Shown here: in pieces, positions 8,320-17,246 of the stretch
Layout of the letters: every line of letters begins with the position of its first letter
Numbering within the stretch: the stretch's first letter is position 1
From: Streptomyces malaysiense
Lineage (GTDB): Bacteria; Actinomycetota; Actinomycetes; Streptomycetales; Streptomycetaceae
Assembly (NCBI RefSeq): GCF_000980885.2
Contig: NZ_LBDA02000034.1
Coordinates: 62,001-126,000 of the forward strand
Length of the DNA: 64,000 nucleotides
Direction of reading: 5' to 3'
Position numbers and translations under genes: made by a program
The notes under the pieces: model-generated
The model's input: the letters and a program-made list of their open reading frames with translations, nothing else
The model's database searches: none
Told to the model about the DNA's origin: nothing

Positions 8320-9221
8320 CCAACCCGCCCGCCCTGCTGATCGCCGGCCACGGCACCCGTGACGACGCCGGAGCCGAGGCGTTCCGCGCCTTCGTACGGG
8401 AGCTGGGGCTCCGCCGGCCCGACCTGCCCGTCGCGGGCGGCTTCATCGAGCTGTCCCCGCCGCCGCTCGGCGACGCGGTCGCCGAACTGGTGGCGCGCGG
8501 CGTGCACCGGTTCGCGGCCGTGCCGCTGATGCTGGTCTCCGCCGGGCACGCCAAGGGCGACATCCCGGCCGCGCTGGCCCGCGAGAAGGAGCGGCACCCG
8601 GGCATCTCGTACGCCTACGGCCGCCCGCTGGGCCCGCACCCGGCGCTGCTGAACGTACTGGAGCGGCGCCTGGACGAGGCGATCGGCGACCAGGACCGCG
8701 CGGAGGTGACCGTGCTGCTGGTCGGCCGCGGCTCCACCGACCCGGACGCCAACGCCGAGGTGTTCAAGGCGGCGCGGCTGCTCTGGGAGGGCCGGGGGTA
8801 CGCCGGAGTGGAGACGGCGTTCGTGTCCCTCGCGGCGCCCGACGTGCCGAGCGGCCTGGACCGCTGCGCGGCGCTCGGGGCGCGGAAGATCGTCGTGCTC
8901 CCCTACTTCCTGTTCACCGGGATCCTGCCGGAGCGGGTGCGGCGGCAGACCGAGGAGTGGGCGGCCGCGCACCCGGAGACCGCCGTCTCCTCGGCCGATG
9001 TCATCGGTCCCGAGCCGGAGTTGCTCGACCTGGTGCTCGAACGGTACGAGGAGGCCGTCCAGGGCGATCTGCGCATGAACTGCGACTCGTGCGTGTACCG
9101 GATCGCGCTGCCGGGCTTCGAGGACAAGGTGGGCCTGCCGCAGCAGCCGCACTTCCACCCGGACGACGACGGCCACGGGCACCACCACCACGGCGGGCAC
9201 GCGCACAGCCATGCCCACTGA
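8316..9221 (+). CDS. cbiX: sirohydrochlorin chelatase with His-rich tail
   Basis: This 301-aa CbiX-type chelatase inserts Co2+ (or Fe2+) into sirohydrochlorin. The two repeats of the chelatase fold are visible: LLIAGHGTRDDAGAEAF at the start, and VLLVGRGSTDPDANAEVF in the middle. The C-terminus has a Cys pair (MNCDSC, Cys256/259) and a tail from ~279 with twelve His (GHGHHHHGGHAHSHAH at the end), likely metal storage or delivery. GTG 8316 has GAGGAG at -11 to -6. The 3' end overlaps the next gene by 11 bp. Confidence 0.92.
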   Translation: MTNPPALLIAGHGTRDDAGAEAFRAFVRELGLRRPDLPVAGGFIELSPPPLGDAVAELVARGVHRFAAVPLMLVSAGHAKGDIPAALAREKERHPGISYAYGRPLGPHPALLNVLERRLDEAIGDQDRAEVTVLLVGRGSTDPDANAEVFKAARLLWEGRGYAGVETAFVSLAAPDVPSGLDRCAALGARKIVVLPYFLFTGILPERVRRQTEEWAAAHPETAVSSADVIGPEPELLDLVLERYEEAVQGDLRMNCDSCVYRIALPGFEDKVGLPQQPHFHPDDDGHGHHHHGGHAHSHAH

Positions 9222-10269
9222 GGACTGCCCCGGGCCCGACCTGCGCCATCACGGGGACGCCGAGGTACGGGACGACGGCGCGGCGCTGGTCGATCTCGCC
9301 GTCAACGTACGGTCCGACACGCCCCCGCGGTGGCTGCGCGACCGGATCGCCGGCTCCCTGACCTCCCTCGCGGCCTACCCGGACGGGCGGGCCGCGCGGG
9401 CGGCGGTGGCGGCACGGCACGGGCTGCCGGTGTCGCGGGTGCTGCTGACGGCGGGGGCGGCGGAGGCGTTCGTGCTGCTCGCCCGCGCGCTCAAGGTCCG
9501 GCAACCGGTCGTCGTGCACCCGCAGTTCACCGAGCCGGAGGCGGCGCTGCGGGAAGCCGGGCACACGGTGGAGCGGGTCCTGCTGCGGCCCGGGGAGGGC
9601 TTCCGGCTGGATGCCGCGCTGGTACCGGAGCGGGCGGACCTGGTGGTGATCGGCAACCCGACGAACCCGACGTCCGTCCTGCACCCGGCCTCGGTGATCG
9701 CCGGGCTCGCCCGCCCCGGGCGGGTGCTGGTGGTGGACGAGGCGTTCATGGACGCGGTGCCGGGCGAGCGGGAGGCGCTGGCGGGGCGGACGGACGTCCC
9801 CGGTCTGGTGGTGCTGCGCAGCCTCACCAAGACCTGGGGGCTGGCGGGTCTGCGCATCGGCTATGTGCTGGCCGAGCCCGAGATCATCGCCGAGCTGGAA
9901 CGGGCGCAGCCGCTGTGGCCGGTGTCCACGCCGGCACTGGCCGCCGCCGAGGCGTGCGTGTCCTCCCGCGCCCTGGCGGAGGCGGGACACGCGGCCCACC
10001 GCATCGCCGCGGACCGGGCGCACCTGGTCGCGGGCCTGTCCGCGCTCGCGCCCCGCGGGGTGCGGGTCGCGGGACCGGCCGAGGGTTCCTTCGTACTGGT
10101 CGGTGTCCCGGAGGCGGCCGCCGTACGGCGCCGGCTGCGCGACCTCGGCTACGCCGTGCGCCGCGGCGACACGTTCCCCGGACTCGGCGCCGGCTGGATA
10201 CGCCTCGCCGTCCGCGACCGGCGCACGACGGACGCCTTCCTGACCGCGCTGTCGACCGCCCTCGGCTGA
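9211..10269 (+). CDS. cobC: CobC-like PLP-dependent aminotransferase (Rv2231c family)
   Basis: This 352-aa fold-type I aminotransferase is related to L-threonine-O-3-phosphate decarboxylase (CobD/CobC), which makes the aminopropanol linker of cobalamin. It shows VLLTAGAAEAFVLLARAL, the substrate/cofactor motif VIGNPTNPTSVL, VVDEAFMDAV, and the PLP-lysine segment VLRSLTKTWGLAGLRIGY. It starts inside cbiX (11-bp overlap) and closes the cobalamin run. The exact reaction (decarboxylase or transaminase) is inferred from context. Confidence 0.82.
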   Translation: MPTEDCPGPDLRHHGDAEVRDDGAALVDLAVNVRSDTPPRWLRDRIAGSLTSLAAYPDGRAARAAVAARHGLPVSRVLLTAGAAEAFVLLARALKVRQPVVVHPQFTEPEAALREAGHTVERVLLRPGEGFRLDAALVPERADLVVIGNPTNPTSVLHPASVIAGLARPGRVLVVDEAFMDAVPGEREALAGRTDVPGLVVLRSLTKTWGLAGLRIGYVLAEPEIIAELERAQPLWPVSTPALAAAEACVSSRALAEAGHAAHRIAADRAHLVAGLSALAPRGVRVAGPAEGSFVLVGVPEAAAVRRRLRDLGYAVRRGDTFPGLGAGWIRLAVRDRRTTDAFLTALSTALG

Positions 10270-10336
10270 CGGCGGCCGCCCCTCGAAGCGGCGGCCACCG
10301 GACGCGCCGCGTCCGTCGCGGATCGGCGCGCTCCGC

Positions 10337-10371
10337 GGGACCGGCGAGGCTCCCCCGGCCTCCCCGGTCCC
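10337..10371. terminator. convergent terminator hairpin
   Basis: Inverted repeat 10337-10349 / 10359-10371 has 13-bp arms with one mismatch and a 9-nt loop. It lies between the cobC stop and the stop of the convergent LAETG protein. A smaller GGCCGCC/GGCGGCC pair (10274-10296) precedes it. There is no T-run, as is common in streptomycetes. Confidence 0.6.
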
Positions 10372-10387
10372 GTCCCTCACCCCGCGG

Positions 10388-11329
10388 TCAGCTCCTGCGG
10401 CGGCGTGCCATCAGCACCGCGCCACCACCCACCGCCAGCAGCGCCACCGCGCCGCCCGCGAGGTACGGCGTCGCCGGGTTGCCTCCCGTCTCCGCGAGGT
10501 CGGTGTGCGAGGAGCCGCCCTGCGGTTTCACGTCGGAGACCGGGGCGGCGTCGGACTTGGTGCCGGAGGCCGAGCCGGGCTTGGTGCCGGAGCCCGGGTC
10601 GTGGCTCTGCGTCGGGGGCTTCGAGGGCGGGGCCATCGGGGACTCGCAGGTCGCCTTGGCCAGCGTGACCGTGCCCTCGACGTCCGCGACGTTCAGCTTC
10701 AGCGGGTTGACGGACACCTTCAGCTGCAGCGCGGTCGCGGCCGCCGTACGCGAGGTGGTGCTGTGCCGCGCGAGGTCGAGGCGGACCTCGCCGACGCCGG
10801 GCACCTTGACGTCGACCGGCCCCCCGGCGGTGAGCGTGACACGGCGGCCGAGGACGGTGACCGTGCCGACGATCTTCGCGTCGGCGGCCGGGGCCCTGCC
10901 CGCCTCGCAGGTGGCCTGCGCGGTGACGGTGTCCACCTCGATCAGGGACAGCAGAGGCAGGCCGGGGACGTGCAGTTTGGCGTGCACGAGGCGGACGGAG
11001 CCCTCGGCGCGCCGGTCGGTGACGGTGACCCGGGAGCGGGCCACGTCCGCGCTGAGGACGGTGAACGGGTCGCCGTTCGCCACCCCGTCGAGCCGGGTGG
11101 ACAAGGCGGTCCGGTCGGCGCTGCGGGGTGCCTTGACGTCGTTGAGGGAGACGGCGAGCGGGACGTCGACGGACTTGTCGAGCAGGGACACGTCGAGCCC
11201 GGTGTGCAGGACGACGGCGGTGGCGCGGCCGGGGTTCTCGGTGGCGTGCGCCGCGCCCGCGCCCAGGACGGCGGGCGCGGCGGTCAGCGCGGTGACGGTC
11301 GCCGCGGCGGCCAGACGGCGCACGGACAT
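10388..11329 (-). CDS. secreted, sortase-anchored LAETG surface protein
   Basis: This 313-aa protein has a Sec signal peptide (MSVRRLAAAATVTALTAAPA, cleavage likely after ...AAHA). A β-rich extracellular body follows, then a Pro/Ser/Gly linker and a C-terminal sorting signal. That signal is LAETGG (~residue 273), a hydrophobic helix, and MARRRRS. LAXTG is the target of class E sortases in Streptomyces. The family is known as SCO1860-like, with no assigned function. ATG 11329 is chosen because it starts the signal peptide; no convincing ribosome-binding site is seen. Confidence 0.85.
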   Translation of the reverse strand: MSVRRLAAAATVTALTAAPAVLGAGAAHATENPGRATAVVLHTGLDVSLLDKSVDVPLAVSLNDVKAPRSADRTALSTRLDGVANGDPFTVLSADVARSRVTVTDRRAEGSVRLVHAKLHVPGLPLLSLIEVDTVTAQATCEAGRAPAADAKIVGTVTVLGRRVTLTAGGPVDVKVPGVGEVRLDLARHSTTSRTAAATALQLKVSVNPLKLNVADVEGTVTLAKATCESPMAPPSKPPTQSHDPGSGTKPGSASGTKSDAAPVSDVKPQGGSSHTDLAETGGNPATPYLAGGAVALLAVGGGAVLMARRRRS

Positions 11330-11518
11330 AGGGAAGTTGGTGCTGTTCAAGGCGGTGGGACCCCCCACTTGGAACTGCTTGGGACCCGTCAACCTTGTCG
11401 TCAGTGCGGGTGAACGGTCAGCAAACCTCGGTCACTTCACTCAAACGTGGAAATTCCGCACGCCTCTTCGAATCACCAAGCACAGGCGTTCCCTCCCGCT
11501 CGCGCGGCGCCCGTGCTT

Positions 11519-12610
11519 CTATTCGACGATCCCCCCGTTCAGCACCACCCGGCGCGGCGCCGCCAGCACCCCCACATCGGCCCGGGGGTCCTCGTCGTAC
11601 ACCACGAGGTCCGCGGGGGCGCCCTCCTCCAGGCCGGGCCGCCCGAGCCACGCGCGCGCGGACCAGCTGGTCGCCCCGAGCGCCTCGACCGGCGGGATGC
11701 CCGCGGTGACCAGCTCGGCGACCTCCGCCGCGACCAGGCCGTGCGGCAGCGAACCGCCGGCGTCGGTGCCGACGAACACCGGGATGCCGGCGTCGTAGGC
11801 GGAGCGCACCGTGTCGTAGCGGCGCTCGTGCAGCCGGCGCATATGGGCCGACCAGCGGGGGAACCTGGCCTCGCCGCCGTCCGCGAGCCGCGGGAAGGTG
11901 GCGATGTTGACGAGGGTGGGGACGATGGCGACGCCCCGCTCGGCGAACAGCGGGATCAGGTCCTCGGTGAGGCCGGTGGCGTGCTCGATGCAGTCGATGC
12001 CCGACTCGACCAGGTCGCGCAGGGAGTTCTCGGCGAAGCAGTGCGCGGTGACCCGGGCGCCCAGCCGGTGGGCCTCGGCGATCGCGGCCCCGACCGCCTC
12101 GCGGGGCCAGCAGGGCGAGAGATCGCCGGCCTCGCGGTCGATCCAGTCGCCGACCAGCTTGACCCAGCCGTCGCCCCGCCGGGCCTCCTGGGCGACATAG
12201 GCGACGAGGTCGTCCGGCTCGATCTCCCAGGCGTAGTTGCGGATGTAGCGGCGGGTGCGCGCGATGTGCCGCCCGGCCCGGATGATCTTCGGGAGGTCGG
12301 CGCGGTCGTCGATCCAGCGGGTGTCGGAGGGCGAGCCCGCGTCCCGCATCAGCAGGGTGCCCGCCTCCCGGTCGGTCAGCGCCTGCTTCTCGGCGGTCTC
12401 CGCGTCGACCGGACCGTGCGCGTCGAGGCCCACATGGCAGTGGGCGTCGACGAGTCCGGGCAGCGCCCAGCCCGCCACGGTCCGGATGTCCCGGGCCCCG
12501 GCGGGGCGGTCGTACGACACCCGGCCGCCGACCACCCACAGTTCGTCGCGTACGTCCTGCGGTCCGACGAGGACCCTGCCCTTGACGTGCAGCACCGGCT
12601 GATCGCTCAT
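11519..12610 (-). CDS. amidohydrolase-superfamily metal hydrolase
   Basis: This 363-aa protein is a TIM-barrel amidohydrolase with the metal ligands expected of the superfamily: the HxH-like site VDAHCHVG, VKLVGDW, a His in VTAHCFAENS, IEHATG and the Asp in VGTDAGG. The small β-sandwich at both ends (VKGRVLVGPQ... ADLVVYDEDP) fits imidazolonepropionase/prolidase-like members. The substrate is unknown. It follows an amino-acid importer in the same direction with 17 bp between, so it may act on an imported compound. The start is supported by a leaderless-type -10 box (TAAGGT) 6 nt upstream. Confidence 0.82.
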   Translation of the reverse strand: MSDQPVLHVKGRVLVGPQDVRDELWVVGGRVSYDRPAGARDIRTVAGWALPGLVDAHCHVGLDAHGPVDAETAEKQALTDREAGTLLMRDAGSPSDTRWIDDRADLPKIIRAGRHIARTRRYIRNYAWEIEPDDLVAYVAQEARRGDGWVKLVGDWIDREAGDLSPCWPREAVGAAIAEAHRLGARVTAHCFAENSLRDLVESGIDCIEHATGLTEDLIPLFAERGVAIVPTLVNIATFPRLADGGEARFPRWSAHMRRLHERRYDTVRSAYDAGIPVFVGTDAGGSLPHGLVAAEVAELVTAGIPPVEALGATSWSARAWLGRPGLEEGAPADLVVYDEDPRADVGVLAAPRRVVLNGGIVE

Positions 12611-12616
12611 ACCGGC

Positions 12617-12622
12617 ACCTTA
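12617..12622 (-). promoter_or_regulatory. -10 box for a leaderless amidohydrolase mRNA
   Basis: On the minus strand TAAGGT lies 6 nt before the ATG, the TANNNT-N6-8-ATG arrangement of streptomycete leaderless transcripts. No ribosome-binding site is present. It would allow expression independent of the upstream ABC operon. Confidence 0.4.
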
Positions 12623-12627
12623 GAGGG

Positions 12628-13418
<791 letters not shown>

Positions 13419-13422
<4 letters not shown>

Positions 13423-14252
13423 CTGATCTCCCTGAGGGCCTTGGTTTCCATACGGCGTACGACGAGGCTGAGCGGGATGGTGATCAGCAGATAGCACAGG
13501 CCCGCCACCAGGATCGGCGTGGAGTTGGCGGTCTGGCTGGCCAGGTCGTTGCCGAACTTGGACAGTTCGCGCTGTTCCAGGGTGACCCCGAGGAACAGCA
13601 CCAGCGAGGAGTCCTTGAAGAGCAGGACGAGTTCGTTGGTCAGCGGCGGCAGGATGATGCGGAAGGCCTGCGGCAGGATGATCGAGACCATGGCCCGCGC
13701 GGGCGAGAACCCGAGCGAACGGGCCGCCTCCATCTGCCCCTTGGGCACCGCCTGGATGCCGGCGCGGATGGTCTCGGCCATGTAGGCGGCGGAGACCAGA
13801 CCGAGGGCGACGGCGACCTTGCCGTAGGTGCCGCCCGGGTACTGCACGGTCGGGAAGGCCAGCGGCACACCGACGCCGACGAAGATGAAGATCAGCAGTG
13901 CGGGCAGGCCGCGGAAGATCTCGACGTAGATGCCGGCGAGCCAGCGGTAGGGGCCCACGGAGGACAGCCGCATCAGGGCGATGACCACGCCGAGGGCCAG
14001 GCCGACGACGAACCCGGACAGCGTGTACAGCACGGTGTTCTTCAGGGCGACCGTGATGAGGTCCGGGAACAGCTGCCTGGCGATCTCCGGCTGCGCGAAC
14101 TGGTTCTGGAGCCGCCCCCAGTCCGCGGTGAGCGCGAAGGCGATCACCGCGGCGGCGAGGACGGCGTACTGGGCGCCGCGCGAGAGCCTGCGCTTCTGCG
14201 TGCGCGTCAGCCCCGTGCGCTTCGGCTGGACGCCGGTGTCCGTGTCGGCCAT
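13419..14252 (-). CDS. amino-acid ABC transporter permease
   Basis: This 277-aa inner-membrane permease has a basic N-terminus, five or so hydrophobic helices and the EAA loop (METIRAGIQA... EAARSLGFSPARAM) that contacts the ATPase. It has the HisM/GlnP-type domain. It lies between the binding protein (4 bp upstream) and the ATPase (overlap), so the importer probably uses a permease homodimer. Confidence 0.92.
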
Positions 14253-14256
14253 GGGG

Positions 14257-15099
14257 TCAGGAACCCGCCGGGGAGGCGACGGAGGAGTCGTACGGGCCGA
14301 TCCACTTCTCGTAGATCTTCTTGTAGGTGCCGTCGGCCTTGGCGTCCTCCAGGGCCTTGTCGATGGCCTTCAGCAGGGGCTTGTTGCCCTTCTTGACCGT
14401 GAAGCCGTACTGCTCGCCGGTCTTCAGGTTGTCGACCACCTTGAACCTGGCCGCCGTGGCCTTGTCCTTCAGCCAGCCCTGGACCACCGGGTAGTCGATG
14501 ACGACGGCCTGGACCTGGCCGGTGCGCAGGCCGTTGAGGACGGCGTCGGAGGAGGCGAAGGAGACCGGGTCCAGGCCCTTCTGCTTGGCGAAGTCCTCAC
14601 CGGTGGTCTGCGCCTGGGCGCCGACCTTCCTGCCCTTGGCGGCGGCGAGCGAGTCGATCCCGCTGCCCTTGGCGACCAGCACGGCCTGGGTGGCCTCGAA
14701 GTACGGGTCGGAGAAGTCGACGTTCTTCGCGCGCTCGGGGGTGATCGTCATGCCGGCGGCGGCCAGGTCGCACTGGCCGGAGTTCAGGAAGGCGCCGGTC
14801 TTGAAGTTCTCGAACGGCGTGTCCACGATCTGCTGCTTGACGCCGAGGTCCTTGGCGACGAGGTCGATCAGGGAGACGTCGAAGCCCTGCACCTTGCCGT
14901 CGACCACCGACTGGAACGGCGGGTAGGGCAGGTGGGTGCAGGTGGTGAGCTTTCCGGCGTTGGCGAGGTGGACACCGCCCGCCACCGTCTGACCGCTCCC
15001 CGAGCCGCCGGAGGAGCAGCCCGCCACGACGAGCACGAGGCCCGCGGTCGCGGTGGTGGCGGCCAGCAGGCGGGTCCGGCGTCCGAAGGGCGTTTTCAT
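14257..15099 (-). CDS. amino-acid ABC transporter substrate-binding lipoprotein
   Basis: This 280-aa lipoprotein has a signal peptide ending in the lipobox VVAGC (Cys28), followed by SSGGSGSG. The mature part is a family 3 solute-binding protein (LTTCTHLPYPPFQSV, GFDVSLIDLVAKDLGV, GQCDLAAAGMTITPERA). It captures a polar amino acid outside the membrane. It is first in the operon. AGGAGA precedes the ATG, and a consensus-like promoter lies at 15135-15163. Confidence 0.92.
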   Translation of the reverse strand: MKTPFGRRTRLLAATTATAGLVLVVAGCSSGGSGSGQTVAGGVHLANAGKLTTCTHLPYPPFQSVVDGKVQGFDVSLIDLVAKDLGVKQQIVDTPFENFKTGAFLNSGQCDLAAAGMTITPERAKNVDFSDPYFEATQAVLVAKGSGIDSLAAAKGRKVGAQAQTTGEDFAKQKGLDPVSFASSDAVLNGLRTGQVQAVVIDYPVVQGWLKDKATAARFKVVDNLKTGEQYGFTVKKGNKPLLKAIDKALEDAKADGTYKKIYEKWIGPYDSSVASPAGS

Positions 15100-15134
15100 G
15101 GGGGAATCTCCTGAGCAGGGAAAGGCAGGTTCCG

Positions 15135-15163
15135 ATTATAAGGAAATGTTTGGGTATCTCAAA
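15135..15163 (-). promoter_or_regulatory. promoter of the amino-acid ABC operon with an overlapping inverted repeat
   Basis: On the minus strand a -35 TTTGAG (15158-15163), a 17-bp spacer and a perfect -10 TATAAT (15135-15140) sit ~36 bp before the binding-protein ATG. An inverted repeat GTTTGG-N10-CCAAAC (15148-15169) covers the -35 side and is a candidate operator. TATAAT is notable in such GC-rich DNA. Confidence 0.6.
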
Positions 15164-15257
15164 CCAAACCCATGGCCTCGGGGAGCCTGGACCTAGGATC
15201 GGGGGGAGCAGACCGCCGTGAGCCCTGCGAACCTCCCGACGAAGAGAGAGCACCGCC

Positions 15258-16358
15258 GTGACGCACCCCCTCCTCGACCTGCCCCCGCTGACCGCGCGGC
15301 GCTTCGCCGCGATCGAGGACCGGGTGGCCCGGCTGCTGGACACCCGGCAGGACGTACTCATCACCCAGGGCGAGGCGCTGCTGCCGCTGGAGGGCGCGAT
15401 ACGCGCCGCCGCCGGTCCGGGCACGGTGGCGCTGAACGTGATCACCGGCCCCTACGGGCAGACCTTCGGCGACTGGCTGCGGGACGCCGGCGCGACCGTG
15501 CACGACATCTCGGTCCCCTTCCACACGGCGGTGCGGGCGGAGCAGATCCGTGCCGCGTTCGCCGAGCACCCGGAGATCGACTTCGTCTCGCTGGTGCACG
15601 CGGAGGCGGCGACCGGCAACACCAACCCGGTCGCGGAGATCGGCGAGGCGGTGCGGGAGCAGGGCGCGCTGTTCTATCTGGACGCGGTCGCCTCGGTGGG
15701 CGCCGAGCCGGTGCTGCCGGACGCGTGGGGCGTGGACCTGTGCGTGATCGGCGCGCAGAAGGCGATGGGCGGCCCGGCGGGCGTGTCGGCGATCTCGGTG
15801 AGCGAGCGGGCCTGGGCCCGGATGGCGGCGAACCCCGACGCGCCGCGCCGCTCCTACCTCTCCCTGCTGGACTGGAAGGAGCGCTGGCTGGACGCCGGCC
15901 GCAGGATGCTGCCGCACGCCCCGGCGCAGCTGGAGATGCTGGCGCTGGACGCCTGCCTGGAGCGGATCGAGGCGGACGGCCTGGACGCGGTGACGGCCCG
16001 CCACCGCCGCGCGGCCGAGGCCACCCGGGCGGGCGCGTCGGCCCTGGGCGGCGGCCTGGAGCCGTACGTCCACGACGCCGCGGACGCCGCCCCGGTCGCC
16101 ACCACCCTGCGCGTCCCCCCGTCGCTCGTGGCCCGCGACCTGGTCGCCGCCGCGCTGGCCGCCGGCCCCGCCCTCCCGCTGGCCGCGGGCGGCGGCGCCC
16201 TGGCCGCGGAGATGATCCGGGTCAACCACTACGGCCCGGACGCCACCGAGTCCGCCGTCCAGGACTCGCTCGCCGCCCTGGGCGCCGCCCTCGCCGCACA
16301 GGGCGCGGCGGTGGACCCGGAGGCCGCGCGGCAGGCAGTGGAGCGGGCCTGGCGGTAA
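15258..16358 (+). CDS. class V aminotransferase-like PLP enzyme
   Basis: This 366-aa fold-type I PLP enzyme is of the serine-pyruvate/alanine-glyoxylate or cysteine-desulfurase-like class V type. It has VALNVITGPYGQTFGDWLR, FVSLVHAEAATGNTNP, FYLDAVASVGAEP and the PLP-lysine segment VIGAQKAMGGPAGVS. The substrate is not predictable. It is divergent from the amino-acid importer, which suggests catabolism of the imported amino acid. GTG 15258 follows GAAGAGAGAG at suitable distance. Confidence 0.82.
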   Translation: MTHPLLDLPPLTARRFAAIEDRVARLLDTRQDVLITQGEALLPLEGAIRAAAGPGTVALNVITGPYGQTFGDWLRDAGATVHDISVPFHTAVRAEQIRAAFAEHPEIDFVSLVHAEAATGNTNPVAEIGEAVREQGALFYLDAVASVGAEPVLPDAWGVDLCVIGAQKAMGGPAGVSAISVSERAWARMAANPDAPRRSYLSLLDWKERWLDAGRRMLPHAPAQLEMLALDACLERIEADGLDAVTARHRRAAEATRAGASALGGGLEPYVHDAADAAPVATTLRVPPSLVARDLVAAALAAGPALPLAAGGGALAAEMIRVNHYGPDATESAVQDSLAALGAALAAQGAAVDPEAARQAVERAWR

Positions 16359-16386
16359 CCGCCGGGGACCGGTGAGCACGAGTACG

Positions 16387-16412
16387 GCCCGCGCGACGGA
16401 AGACGCGCGGGC
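16387..16412 (+). terminator. hairpin terminator after the class V aminotransferase
   Basis: Perfect 9-bp arms GCCCGCGCG (16387-16395) and CGCGCGGGC (16404-16412) enclose an 8-nt loop, 29 bp after the aminotransferase stop. There is no T-tract. It would isolate the ectoine promoter region from read-through. Confidence 0.6.
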
Positions 16413-16577
16413 ATTCTCCGTGAACGAACAGACGGCACCGGCCGAGCTCGAATTCAATTCGGTTCTATAATTCCCGCTAATTCTTGCCTATTCCCGTAGG
16501 TAGCTTCCCATACTCTTCTGCCCGCTTTCCGCAGTGCTAAACCGGCCAGTTTTCCAGGAGATTTCCGAAGGTTTCCA

Positions 16578-16592
16578 GGGTGTGACACACCC
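16578..16592. promoter_or_regulatory. 15-bp perfect palindrome, candidate ect operator
   Basis: GGGTGTG-A-CACACCC is a perfect palindrome with one central base, 122 bp upstream of ectA. It follows the helically phased TTTCC repeats directly. The symmetry suggests a dimeric repressor or activator site. Confidence 0.45.
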
Positions 16593-16605
16593 CACAATGA
16601 GGGGA

Positions 16606-16633
16606 TTTTGCCCCACTTTGCCGTAGGGCAAAA
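16606..16633. promoter_or_regulatory. inverted repeat TTTTGCCC-N12-GGGCAAAA
   Basis: Perfect 8-bp arms (16606-16613 and 16626-16633) are separated by 12 bp, 81 bp before ectA. This is either a second operator or an mRNA hairpin if transcription starts further upstream. Confidence 0.4.
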
Positions 16634-16714
16634 GGTACATTTCACGCTTCGCTCCAAGTGGCGCCGCACCCATGGTCGTGCATTTTTTAATTCGCATCGC
16701 TAAATTCGTGCCGC

Positions 16715-17233
16715 ATGACCGCCGCACCCGCAGACCTGCTCATAGACCGACCGGCCACGGCCGACGGCGCCGCGCTCTGGCGTCTGGCCAAGGACTCGAA
16801 AACGCTCGATCTGAACTCGTCCTACAGCTATCTGCTGTGGTGCCGGGATTTCGCCGGCACCTCGGCGGTGGCGCGCGGTGCGGACGGCACACCCGTCGGA
16901 TTCATCACCGGGTACGTGCGGCCCGACCGCCCGGACACCCTGCTCGTCTGGCAGGTCGCCGTGGACTCCGCCCACCGAGGCCGCGGCATCGCCGCCGCCC
17001 TGCTGGACGGACTGACCGCGCGGCTCGCCGCCGAGCACGGGGTCACCCGCGTCGAGACCACCATCACGCCCGGCAACACCGCCTCCGAGCGGCTGTTCAC
17101 CTCGTTCGCCGAGCGGCACGGCGCGCACCTCACCCGCGAGGTGCTGTTCCCCGCCGAGCTGTTCCCGGACGGCCCGCACGACTCCGAATTCCTCTACCGC
17201 ATCGGCCCGTTGACCGATTCCCACGCCCACTGA
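16715..17233 (+). CDS. ectA: L-2,4-diaminobutyrate N-gamma-acetyltransferase
   Basis: This 172-aa GNAT enzyme acetylates 2,4-diaminobutyrate, the second step of ectoine synthesis. Typical stretches are LDLNSSYSYLLWCRDFAGTS, VWQVAVDSAHRGRGIAAALL (acetyl-CoA loop) and TTITPGNTASERLF. The length is normal. No ribosome-binding site precedes the ATG, but TAAATT 8 nt upstream would fit a leaderless mRNA. It is the first gene of ectABCD; ectB follows after 13 bp. Confidence 0.96.
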   Translation: MTAAPADLLIDRPATADGAALWRLAKDSKTLDLNSSYSYLLWCRDFAGTSAVARGADGTPVGFITGYVRPDRPDTLLVWQVAVDSAHRGRGIAAALLDGLTARLAAEHGVTRVETTITPGNTASERLFTSFAERHGAHLTREVLFPAELFPDGPHDSEFLYRIGPLTDSHAH

Positions 17234-17246
17234 GGAGCGAATCACA

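Larger units (their letters stand above)
16413..16714. promoter_or_regulatory. AT-rich, repeat-filled region upstream of ectA
   Basis: This stretch of ~300 bp has no convincing gene and is markedly more AT-rich than its surroundings. From 16471 the units TTCCCGCTAA, TTCTTGCCTA and TTCCCGTAGG run at exact 10-bp period. TTTCC recurs at 16551, 16562 and 16572 (11 and 10 bp apart). A 15-bp palindrome lies at 16578-16592 and an 8-bp inverted repeat at 16606-16633. A TAAATT box sits 8 nt before the ectA ATG. The region very likely carries osmotic or nitrogen control of ectABCD; the proteins involved are not deducible. Confidence 0.6.

Noticed and set aside
5084..8605. 1173-aa open frame on the minus strand opposite cobM-cobJ
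   Set aside because: It is a shadow of the cob genes in GC-rich DNA; the sequence is low-complexity Arg/Pro/Ser and no domain is visible.
16454..16727. Two short minus-strand frames (71 and 79 aa) upstream of ectA
   Set aside because: They lie in AT-rich repeats, have no ribosome-binding site and overlap the ectA start; the region is better read as regulatory.
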